In this document: in pieces, positions 1 through 5,492 of the stretch
Layout: every line of letters starts with the position of its first letter
Numbering within the stretch: the stretch's first letter is position 1
From: Lamprobacter sp046541315
GTDB lineage: Bacteria; Pseudomonadota; Gammaproteobacteria; Chromatiales; Chromatiaceae
Reading direction: 5' to 3'
Length of the DNA: 8,605 nucleotides
Assembly (NCBI RefSeq): GCF_046541315.1
Contig: NZ_JBKHDN010000120.1
Location: 1 to 8,605, forward strand
Notes under the pieces: generated by a model
Told to the model about the DNA's origin: nothing
Database searches by the model: none
What the model saw: only the letters and a program-made list of their open reading frames with translations
Made by a program: the position numbers and the translations under genes

Positions 1-950
1 TCGTTGTCGTCGTTCTCGAGGATCAGATGGATCCGACGGTCGCGCCCCGGGCCCGCCTGCACGCGCTCGGCGAGCGCATCGAGCAGGTCAGGCTCGCTCG
101 TATCGATAATCCGATCGACGGCATCGAGCCGCAGGCCGTCGAAACGGTATTCCTCGATCCAGTAGAGGGCATTCTGGATGAAGAACTCGCGCACCCAATG
201 CGCCTGCGGACCATCAAGATCAATCGCTGCGCCCCAAGGCGTGTGACGGTCGGAGCGGAAGAAGGCCGGGGCATAGCAATGCAGGTAGTTGCCCTCGGGG
301 CCGAAGTGGTTGTAGACCACGTCGAGCAACACCATCAGGCCGCGCTGGTGGGCCGCGCGGATCAGCCGCTTGAGCGCGTCGGGGTGTCCATAGCTGGCAT
401 CGGGCGCGTAGAGCAGGGCGCCGTCATAGCCCCAGTTGCGCTGGCCCGGGAAGTCCGCCAGCGGCATCAGTTCGAGCGCGGTGACGCCGAGTTCGAGCAG
501 GTGATCGAGGCGGCGCTCGACCCCGGCGTAGTCACCGCCGGCGCTGAAGGTGCCGACATGCAGTTCGTAGATCACCGCCTCGTGCCAAGGCCGACCGCGC
601 CAGGCGGCTTCGGGCGCGCCCCAGTCGAAGGCGAGCGGGTCGATCAGCTGGCTCGGGCCATGGACATCGTCGGGCTGGAAGCGCGCGGCCGGATCGGGCA
701 CCGCGAGGCCGCCATCGATGCGATAGCGGTAGCGGTCGCCGGCACGCGCCTCGGTGAGCGTGAGACGATGCCAACCATCCTCGCACGGGCGCATCTTGAG
801 GCTCTTGAGCGAGCGCGCTGGCGGCCCGGTGCCGGCGCTCCAGAGCAGCTCGACGTGCCGCGCGGCGGGTGCCCAGAGTCGAAAATGGACGCGGCCGTCG
901 GCGGCGATCTCGGTGCCGAAGGGCATCCTGTGGCGATGGTCAACGGACAT
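1..950 (-). CDS. treZ: Malto-oligosyltrehalose trehalohydrolase, N-terminal 316 codons (cut by left edge)
   Basis: This GH13 enzyme hydrolyses the alpha-1,4 bond next to the terminal trehalosyl unit of malto-oligosyltrehalose and releases trehalose; its usual partner is TreY. Residues about 10-105 form an N-terminal CBM48/E-set domain (GRVHFRLWAP at 19-28). The GH13 barrel follows, with ELHVGTF at 129-135, GYDG at 174-177, region I LLDVVYNH at 208-215, region II GLRLDAVDR at 272-280 (nucleophile D276) and region III LILEND at 309-314 (acid E312). TPWGAAIDLDGP at 237-248 and the LENDDN end favour TreZ over the branching enzyme GlgB. The family is usually near 600 residues, so about half is present. 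The ATG at 950 gives the normal TreZ N-terminus, MPFG about ten residues in. No clear Shine-Dalgarno is visible. The gene reads out of the window to the left, where treY or glycogen genes would be expected but cannot be seen. Confidence 0.9.
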   Translation of the reverse strand, partial: MSVDHRHRMPFGTEIAADGRVHFRLWAPAARHVELLWSAGTGPPARSLKSLKMRPCEDGWHRLTLTEARAGDRYRYRIDGGLAVPDPAARFQPDDVHGPSQLIDPLAFDWGAPEAAWRGRPWHEAVIYELHVGTFSAGGDYAGVERRLDHLLELGVTALELMPLADFPGQRNWGYDGALLYAPDASYGHPDALKRLIRAAHQRGLMVLLDVVYNHFGPEGNYLHCYAPAFFRSDRHTPWGAAIDLDGPQAHWVREFFIQNALYWIEEYRFDGLRLDAVDRIIDTSEPDLLDALAERVQAGPGRDRRIHLILENDDN

Positions 951-1190
951 GGATGACAGCAACAATGGGCTCGGGCCTGTTCGAGAACAGCGTTGGCCAT
1001 GTGGTGGATATGGGCAGCGACTGGACCCTGTCGCTCGCTGATGGGGCGGCGCCAAATGTGATGGTCGCCCTTGCCGGGTCTCCCGAACGGACAAGCGGCG
1101 GCGCGCCGTAGCCACAGCAACTCTGGCGTGAGGTTTGGCTCATCACACCAGCCGCTTGGCGCGACGGCCCGAACCGACTCGGGGTCGGCC

Positions 1191-1844
1191 TCATCGTGCT
1201 TGACGCGAGACCTCGAACATCACTTCGTTGCGGCGCAGCGGACCCGGCGTGAAGGGATCGTTGTAATAGGCATAGATCGGCGCGCCGCGCGGCTCGAGGT
1301 CGCGCGCGCTCATCCAGTCCTTGAGCCGCTGTTGCTGTTCGGCGATGGCCTGGTCGTTGGCCCGTCCGCTGAAGCGCACGGCGGCGAGGCGGCGCGCCGG
1401 GATCCGCTCGAGGCGCACCTCGGCGTTGCCCGGAGCCGGCAAATCCTCGAGCCGGTACTCGGACGGCATGATGAACTGGACCGTCCAGTCGCCATCCGCG
1501 GCCGAGATCTGGGTCACCGGCGCGGTCATCGCGATCTTCTCGTCGACGCCCACCGCGCGCTGTTGCACCGGTGCGGTCATCGCGATGCGCTCGCCGCCGC
1601 GCTCCTTGGCGAAGATGTAGCGCGCGAGCGGGCCGAAGCCGCTGCTCAGGCTCTGCTGGCGGTCACCGCGACCGCTGACCTCGGCGACGACGAGCGGCGG
1701 ATAGTCGCGCAGCTCGAAGTCGTCGTCTTGGACGACGACCTGATAGTCCGGTCGTTCGACGTTCTGGATCACATAGACGAAGACCAGCAGGCCGGCGATG
1801 CCGAGCACGGCCGCGATGCCGAGCAGGATAAGGATGAGCTTCAT
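1191..1844 (-). CDS. SOUL-family haem-binding-like protein, membrane-anchored
   Basis: This 217-residue protein has an N-terminal hydrophobic helix (about residues 3-26) and a SOUL/HBP domain from about 32 to 213. Diagnostic segments are YQVV...FELRDYPPLVVAEV (34-56), two IAMTAPV copies (87-93 and 104-110), the PSEY strand (127-130) and the C-terminal YAYYNDPFTP and RRNEVMFEV stretches. SOUL proteins bind haem or related tetrapyrroles in some eukaryotic cases; the role of bacterial members is mostly unknown, and no haem ligand can be assigned here. The doubled IAMTAPV is normal for the family. I chose the ATG at 1844 because an AGG-type Shine-Dalgarno lies about eight bases upstream and the hydrophobic segment begins at once. 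An upstream in-frame ATG at 1919 would add 25 polar residues in front of the helix. The gene lies 111 bases downstream of the propeller gene on the same strand and is probably co-transcribed. Location is probably the inner membrane, with the domain outside the cytoplasm. Confidence 0.88.
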   Translation of the reverse strand: MKLILILLGIAAVLGIAGLLVFVYVIQNVERPDYQVVVQDDDFELRDYPPLVVAEVSGRGDRQQSLSSGFGPLARYIFAKERGGERIAMTAPVQQRAVGVDEKIAMTAPVTQISAADGDWTVQFIMPSEYRLEDLPAPGNAEVRLERIPARRLAAVRFSGRANDQAIAEQQQRLKDWMSARDLEPRGAPIYAYYNDPFTPGPLRRNEVMFEVSRQAR

Positions 1845-1955
1845 GGTAAACCTGGATTGCCGGAAGGGGTCGCTGTCGCTTGTCTCGTTCCCGATATGGC
1901 CGGACAGGGGCCCTCGCATCGGGAAGCAGTCGCTGGACCCTCGGGAATTGTGGGG

Positions 1956-3020
1956 TTAGGGGGTTCTGCGGCTGTCATCGGCGCGGCTTGGCAGCAGCCA
2001 GCCAGCGAGCAGCAACAGGATCAAGCCGCCGAGCGAGATCCAGTACCAGCCCTTGAGCCCCATGGGGCCGAATTGATAGATCGAGCCGGCGCTCAGCATC
2101 ACGCCATCGCCAAAGGGGACGATCCAGCTGACGCCATAACGTACATGGTCCGGCGGCGTCTGGATCGGCTCGGCGGAGGCCAGGGCCTCAGGCGCGGCGC
2201 CAGAGTCATCGAGTTCGACCCGCCAGAGGCCGTCGTCGCTGCCGATCCAGAGGCGTTCGGTCCGTCCGGCCGCGGCCGGCTCGAGAAAGAGCGAGAGCAT
2301 GCGGCTGTTCTCGAGCCCGACCTTCAGCCGTTGCCAGGGCGCCAGCGGGGACGGCTGCCAGAACAGGCCGCGATCGGTGCCGGCGATCAGCCGACCGCTC
2401 TCGGTGGTGACGAAGCCGAAGACGTTGCTCTCCTCGGGCAGTCCGTCGCGATTGGGCTGCCAGTTGAGCGGGTCGTCGGCCTGGGCGCTGAGGACGCCAG
2501 CGCCGACGCTGCCCAGATGCAGCCAGCGCCGATCGCCCACGCGCTGGGTCTCGAGGCGGTAGATGCTGGTGCCGGCGAGCCTGTGCTGCCATTGCCCGTC
2601 GCCCTGCACATAGAGGCCGTCGCCGGTGCCGACCAGCAAGCGTCCGTTGACGAGGATCTCGTCGCGGACCGGGACCTGGAGCGGGGGCATGCCGGCCGGG
2701 GCGTTGACGAGTCCGCCGCCGGTGCCGATCGCACCCGTGGAGGCATCGCCGGCGAGGTCCGCCGAGAGCGCGGTCACCGGCTGACCGTCGAGGTCGACAT
2801 CGACGCGCGTCCACTGGTCGTTGGCGAAGCGCCAGAGTTCGCCGTCCTGGGTGCCGGCGAGGATCGAGCCGTCGTCGGCGCGCGCCAGGTCGGTGATGTG
2901 GCCGCTGTCGACCGGAGCGTTGCGGACTAGCCGCTCGCCGCCGGGGATGAGCGGACCGGCGATGAGCAGAATGAGGCCCAGCAGGGCAATGCCGATGGCA
3001 ACGGGACGACTGGCTTTCAT
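1956..3020 (-). CDS. Membrane-anchored beta-propeller-like protein of unknown function
   Basis: I do not recognise a named family. The 354-residue product has a hydrophobic helix at residues 7-24, a long extracytoplasmic-looking region, a second hydrophobic helix at about 325-343 and a short polar tail. Between them lie repeated strand motifs of propeller-blade type: GSILAGTQDGELWRF (51-65), GRLLVGTGDGLYV (126-138), GRLIAGTDRGLFW (209-221), RLWIGSDDGLWRV (256-268), plus weaker copies near 166-187 and 304-317. The 'GxLLxGTxDGLW' pattern followed by a Trp resembles sialidase/BNR or two-component-regulator propellers, so about five or six blades are likely. The ATG at 3020 has an excellent GGAGGA Shine-Dalgarno six bases upstream. 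The gene is preceded by a hairpin-rich leader and followed by the SOUL gene on the same strand. A periplasmic sensor or scaffold role is conceivable but is a guess. Confidence 0.85.
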   Translation of the reverse strand: MKASRPVAIGIALLGLILLIAGPLIPGGERLVRNAPVDSGHITDLARADDGSILAGTQDGELWRFANDQWTRVDVDLDGQPVTALSADLAGDASTGAIGTGGGLVNAPAGMPPLQVPVRDEILVNGRLLVGTGDGLYVQGDGQWQHRLAGTSIYRLETQRVGDRRWLHLGSVGAGVLSAQADDPLNWQPNRDGLPEESNVFGFVTTESGRLIAGTDRGLFWQPSPLAPWQRLKVGLENSRMLSLFLEPAAAGRTERLWIGSDDGLWRVELDDSGAAPEALASAEPIQTPPDHVRYGVSWIVPFGDGVMLSAGSIYQFGPMGLKGWYWISLGGLILLLLAGWLLPSRADDSRRTP

Positions 3021-3038
3021 CGATTCCTCCGCGAGAAA

Positions 3039-3058
3039 CCCCGTCCTTCAGGGCGGGG
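3039..3058 (+). repeat. Hairpin resembling an IS200/IS605 (tnpB-type) end
   Basis: CCCCGTCC pairs with GGGCGGGG around a TTCA loop, with A-rich bases before it and GAGGGA after. In the plus sense all eight pairs form, one as a G-T wobble. On the minus strand that position is a C-A mismatch, so the plus strand is the better folder. From memory, 'GAAACCCCGTCCTTCAGGGCGGGGAGG' is close to the hairpin next to the right end, or omega-RNA end, of many tnpB-carrying IS200/IS605-family elements. No tnpB lies beside it: the base-perfect start region of the propeller gene begins immediately to the left. It is therefore a solo end, a small relic or a look-alike. It sits nine bases from the propeller gene's ribosome-binding site. 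Confidence 0.45.
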
Positions 3059-3064
3059 AGGGAT

Positions 3065-3088
3065 GGCGGCTGCGATCTCGCAGCCGCC
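3065..3088. repeat. Perfect 11+11-base inverted repeat
   Basis: GGCGGCTGCGA is followed after TC by its exact reverse complement TCGCAGCCGCC. As RNA or single-stranded DNA it would form a ten-pair stem with an ATCT loop, one of the strongest small hairpins in the window. No T-run follows on either strand, so it is not a standard intrinsic terminator. It lies between two other hairpins in the leader of the minus-strand propeller gene. Confidence 0.6.
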
Positions 3089-3122
3089 GGAAACAGGGTG
3101 CGCGAATTCGGAAGGGCGCGCG

Positions 3123-3140
3123 CTCGCCCAAGCGGGCGAG
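3123..3140. repeat. Stem-loop, 7-base-pair stem
   Basis: CTCGCCC and GGGCGAG are exact reverse complements separated by AAGC. This is the third hairpin in the run 3039-3140. A further imperfect stem (GTGA with TCAC, flanked by CC and GG) lies near 3170-3186. There is no T-tract, so termination is unlikely. Confidence 0.45.
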
Positions 3141-3258
3141 GGGGATCGCGACCAGCGGCTTTTCGCGTGCCGGTGACCTTCACGGGCAAGCAGGGCCTCG
3201 TTTTGGACCGGATCCGGACGCTCGACCGCGCATGGGGCGCTGTGCGTACCGACCTTAA

Positions 3259-3286
3259 CAGATAGCGACCGGTGGCTGGCAAGCAA
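3259..3286 (-). promoter_or_regulatory. Weak candidate promoter for the propeller/SOUL unit
   Basis: On the minus strand TTGCTT (3286-3281) and TATCTG (3264-3259) are separated by 16 bases. The -35 is fair and the -10 matches only its first three bases. If used, the transcript would carry a leader of about 230 bases containing all the hairpins. No better minus-strand promoter was found nearer the start codon. Confidence 0.2.
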
Positions 3287-3310
3287 GTCGAAAACCAGCG
3301 CCGTTGCCTC

Positions 3311-3319
3311 TGCTATCAT
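3311..3319 (+). promoter_or_regulatory. Extended -10 promoter for gltX
   Basis: TG-C-TATCAT fits the extended -10 pattern TGnTATnAT. No good -35 lies at the usual distance, as is common for extended -10 promoters. Transcription would start near 3326 and give a leader of about 35 bases before the gltX ATG. This also argues against the upstream in-frame start at 3304, which lies before the promoter's -10. Confidence 0.4.
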
Positions 3320-3360
3320 CGCCGGTCTTGGCATGTTGCAACCGACTTGAGATCAGCGCG

Positions 3361-4773
3361 ATGACCGTTCGTACCCGTTTTGCCCCCTCTCCAACCGGCT
3401 ACCTTCATGTCGGCGGTGCCCGCACGGCGCTGTTCAGCTATCTGTTCGCGCGCCGCCACGGGGGGCAGTTCGTGTTGCGCATCGAGGATACCGATCTCGA
3501 GCGCTCGACGGCGGAGTCGGTGAACGCGATCATGGAGGGCATGACCTGGCTCGGTCTCGATTACGACGAGGGCCCCTTCTTCCAGACCGAGCGTTTCGAG
3601 CGCTATCAGGCGGCGATCGACGAGCTGCTCGACAAGGGTCTTGCCTACCGCTGCGATTGCCCGAAGGAGCGCCTCGAACGCCTGCGCGAGACGCAGATGG
3701 CGGCCAAGGTCAAGCCGCGTTACGACGGCCATTGCCGTGGGCGCGAGATCGATCCGGAACGACCGCATGTGGTGCGCTTCAAGAATCCGCTCGATGGCGC
3801 GGTGATCGTCGAGGACCTGATTCGCGGCCGGGTCCCCTTCGCCAACAGCGAACTCGACGATCTGGTCCTGCGCCGCAGCGATGGCTCGCCGACCTACAAC
3901 CTCACCGTGGTGGTCGACGATGCCGAGATGACCATCAGCCACGTCATCCGCGGCGACGATCATCTCAACAATACGCCGCGCCAGATCAATATCCTCAAGG
4001 CGCTGGGCCATGAACCGCCCCAGTACGCGCATGTGCCGATGATCCTGGGGCCCGACGGCAAACGTCTGTCGAAGCGCCACGGCGCGGTCAGTGTGGTGGC
4101 CTATCGCGACAAGGGCTATCTGCCCGAGGCGCTGCTCAATTATCTGGTCCGGCTCGGCTGGTCGCATGGCGATCAGGAGGTGTTCTCGCTCGATGAGATG
4201 ATCGCGCTGTTCGACATCGCCGATGTGAACACCGCCGCCTCGGCATTCAATGTCGAGAAGCTCGACTGGCTCAACCAGCACTACATCCAGCATGCCGACC
4301 CGCTGCACATCGCGCGGTTGCTGAGCCCGCACATCGGCGAACTCGGTATCGATCCCGCCCAAGGCCCGGATTTGGCCGACGTGGTTCGCGCTCAGGCCGC
4401 GCGCGCCAAGACCCTGACCGAACTCGCCCAGATCAGCGCCTTTTGCTACCAGGACTTCGACGACTACGACGAGACCGCCGCGAAGAAGCATCTGCGGCCG
4501 GTCGCGCGGCCGGCGCTGGAGCGTCTGCGCGCCGAGTTCGACATGCTGGCGCTCGAGGACTGGGAGCCCGAGACCCTGCACCGCGTGGTCGAGCGCGTCT
4601 CCGAGGCATTGGCGCTGAATATGGGTAAGGTGGCGCAGCCATTGCGCGTGGCCATCGTTGGCCGCGCCGCCTCGCCGGGGATCGATGTCACCCTGCAACT
4701 GGTCGGCAAGGCGGCGACCTTGCGCCGCATCGACCGCGCGCTGGCGTTCATCGATGCGCGCGCCGCTCAGTAG
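3361..4773 (+). CDS. gltX: Glutamate--tRNA ligase (GluRS)
   Basis: This class I aminoacyl-tRNA synthetase charges tRNA-Glu with glutamate in the cytoplasm. Its 470 residues match the E. coli-type enzyme almost exactly in length and follow it closely throughout. The catalytic domain starts TRFAPSPTGYLHVGGARTAL, with the HIGH-type motif at 15-19, then RIEDTD at 40-45, a C98-x-C100...C125 zinc-site segment, NTPRQINILKALG and the KMSKS-type KRLSKRH at 234-240. The C-terminal alpha-helical anticodon-binding region includes AKKHLRPVARPALE and the GMGKVAQPLRVA-like NMGKVAQPLRVA. The fourth zinc ligand of the E. coli enzyme, His127, is Gly here. The ATG at 3361 matches the family N-terminus; an in-frame TTG at 3304 only adds non-homologous residues. 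The Shine-Dalgarno is weak (TGAGAT). The gene converges on the MepK-like gene with 22 bases between stops and no visible terminator hairpin. Confidence 0.97.
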   Translation: MTVRTRFAPSPTGYLHVGGARTALFSYLFARRHGGQFVLRIEDTDLERSTAESVNAIMEGMTWLGLDYDEGPFFQTERFERYQAAIDELLDKGLAYRCDCPKERLERLRETQMAAKVKPRYDGHCRGREIDPERPHVVRFKNPLDGAVIVEDLIRGRVPFANSELDDLVLRRSDGSPTYNLTVVVDDAEMTISHVIRGDDHLNNTPRQINILKALGHEPPQYAHVPMILGPDGKRLSKRHGAVSVVAYRDKGYLPEALLNYLVRLGWSHGDQEVFSLDEMIALFDIADVNTAASAFNVEKLDWLNQHYIQHADPLHIARLLSPHIGELGIDPAQGPDLADVVRAQAARAKTLTELAQISAFCYQDFDDYDETAAKKHLRPVARPALERLRAEFDMLALEDWEPETLHRVVERVSEALALNMGKVAQPLRVAIVGRAASPGIDVTLQLVGKAATLRRIDRALAFIDARAAQ

Positions 4774-4795
4774 CCGTCCATTTGGCGAAGAGCGA

Positions 4796-5332
4796 TCAGG
4801 CGCCCCACTGCCTGACGTTGCCGGTGTCGAGATGGACGAAATCGGAGCGTGAATAGTAGCCGACGCCGCCCCGGCCGAGGCGAACGGCGACATCGCGGAT
4901 GGTGCGCGTTGGCAGGTCGCCGAGGCGGACATCGATGGCCTTGCCGGTCATATGCAGGCTGCGCTTGGCGACACCGCTCGAGGTGCGCCTGAGCAAGGCG
5001 TTGGTCTTGGGCGAGCGATAGGCGCTGACGATCTCGAAGACGGCGTCGTCGTGGCTGAGGGCCTGTTTGATATCGAAGAGGATGTCGTACAGCTTGGGGT
5101 CGATGGTGGTGACCTCGCCGGTGCGGAAGTCGCGGAAGAACTGATTGAGCCGCATCAGCGAGCTGCGCTGATAATGATCGCCTTGGCGGTAGGTCAGCGT
5201 CAGGCGTTCGTCGGTATGCAGATGATGGAAGGAGAGGACGCGTGGCTGGTCGAGCTGGCGGCGTTGGCGGCGGGCGAAGGCGGGCGCCGAGGCGGCAGCC
5301 AAGGCGGCACCGAGGAAAATCCGTCGGTTCAC
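4796..5332 (-). CDS. Tat-exported MepK-like (DUF882) murein endopeptidase
   Basis: The 178-residue product belongs to the DUF882/peptidase M15-like family of E. coli MepK (formerly YcbK), periplasmic enzymes that cut peptidoglycan peptide cross-links. The N-terminus MNRRIFLGAALAAASAPAFA is a clear twin-arginine signal peptide ending in AFA. The catalytic part shows SAYRSPKTN (103-111), SSGVAKRSLHMTGKAIDVR (118-136) and FVHLDTG (165-171 region). The expected zinc ligands are H127, D134 and H167. Length is typical for the family. The start is GTG at 5332, chosen because AGGGGGAT precedes it with a six-base gap and the Tat motif follows directly. An in-frame ATG at 5395 would place 21 unrelated residues before the signal peptide. 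It is divergent from a lytic transglycosylase, so two wall-cutting enzymes share one control region. Confidence 0.92.
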   Translation of the reverse strand: MNRRIFLGAALAAASAPAFARRQRRQLDQPRVLSFHHLHTDERLTLTYRQGDHYQRSSLMRLNQFFRDFRTGEVTTIDPKLYDILFDIKQALSHDDAVFEIVSAYRSPKTNALLRRTSSGVAKRSLHMTGKAIDVRLGDLPTRTIRDVAVRLGRGGVGYYSRSDFVHLDTGNVRQWGA

Positions 5333-5337
5333 TGGTA

Positions 5338-5344
5338 TCCCCCT
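5338..5344 (-). promoter_or_regulatory. Ribosome-binding site fixing the GTG start
   Basis: On the minus strand AGGGGGA lies six bases before the GTG at 5332. It decides between this GTG and the upstream ATG at 5395, which has no comparable site. Confidence 0.6.
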
Positions 5345-5372
5345 AGAATCGAGCAGAGTGTTGGGCGCCCCG

Positions 5373-5378
5373 AGTATA
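5373..5378 (-). promoter_or_regulatory. Candidate -10 box of the MepK-like gene
   Basis: TATACT on the minus strand matches TATAAT at five of six positions. The only TTGAC-like -35 (TTGACC, 5395-5390) is just 11 bases away, too close for a standard promoter, so the -35 is unclear. A start near 5366 would exclude the ATG at 5395 and support the GTG at 5332. Confidence 0.3.
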
Positions 5379-5418
5379 GGTCGAGGGGCGGTCAAGGCGA
5401 TGACGATCTGGTCACCAT

Positions 5419-5446
5419 TTGACGACCGTCATACATATTCTAAACT
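5419..5446 (+). promoter_or_regulatory. Sigma-70-type promoter of the lytic transglycosylase
   Basis: TTGACG (5419-5424) and TAAACT (5441-5446) are separated by 16 bases in an A/T-rich patch that stands out from the surrounding G+C-rich DNA. The predicted start near 5453 leaves about 40 bases before the ATG at 5493. The inverted repeat TGACG-AC-CGTCA (5420-5431) covers the -35 and could be an operator. Confidence 0.5.
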
Positions 5447-5492
5447 ACATCAAGAAAAACGTTTAAGCAACGGTTTGAGTTGGGGAAATTTG

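Larger units (their letters stand above)
3021..3360. other. 340-base gene-free divergent region, rich in hairpins
   Basis: This stretch separates the start of the propeller gene (minus) from gltX (plus). The half next to the propeller gene (about 3036-3140) holds three separate stem-loops. The half next to gltX holds an extended -10 promoter and a weak minus-strand promoter candidate. I see no tRNA, no convincing small gene and no intact transposase. The succession of hairpins suggests either a structured 5' leader of the propeller transcript or a small non-autonomous mobile-element relic of IS200/IS605 type. Sequence alone does not decide between them. Confidence 0.6.

Noticed and set aside
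27..956. 309-codon plus-strand open frame opposite treZ
   Set aside because: It mirrors treZ, whose GH13 motifs are intact on the minus strand. Long antisense frames are expected in G+C-rich coding DNA.
1174..1188. CCGAC/GTCGG hairpin just after the SOUL stop as a terminator
   Set aside because: The stem is only five pairs, an alternative pairing competes, and no T-run follows in the direction of transcription.
1845..1919. 25-residue upstream extension of the SOUL protein from the ATG at 1919
   Set aside because: The added residues are polar and precede the membrane helix, and no ribosome-binding site supports that ATG. The ATG at 1844 has one.
1071..2930. 619-codon plus-strand open frame opposite the SOUL and propeller genes
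   Set aside because: It spans two minus-strand genes and the gap between them, and its product has the Arg/Gly/Ala/Val-rich look of antisense translation. The minus-strand products have signal-anchor helices and recognisable motifs.
3017..3334. 105-codon minus-strand frame ending in an ATGA overlap with the propeller start
   Set aside because: The overlap looks like translational coupling, but the frame runs through the three hairpins and the gltX -10. It has an Arg/Ser/Pro-rich composition and lacks a ribosome-binding site.
4774..4795. Bidirectional terminator between gltX and the MepK-like gene
   Set aside because: The 22-base gap holds no inverted repeat and no T-run.
3316..4932. 538-codon minus-strand open frame opposite gltX
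   Set aside because: gltX on the plus strand is certain. This frame runs through it into the end of the next gene and shows no domain.
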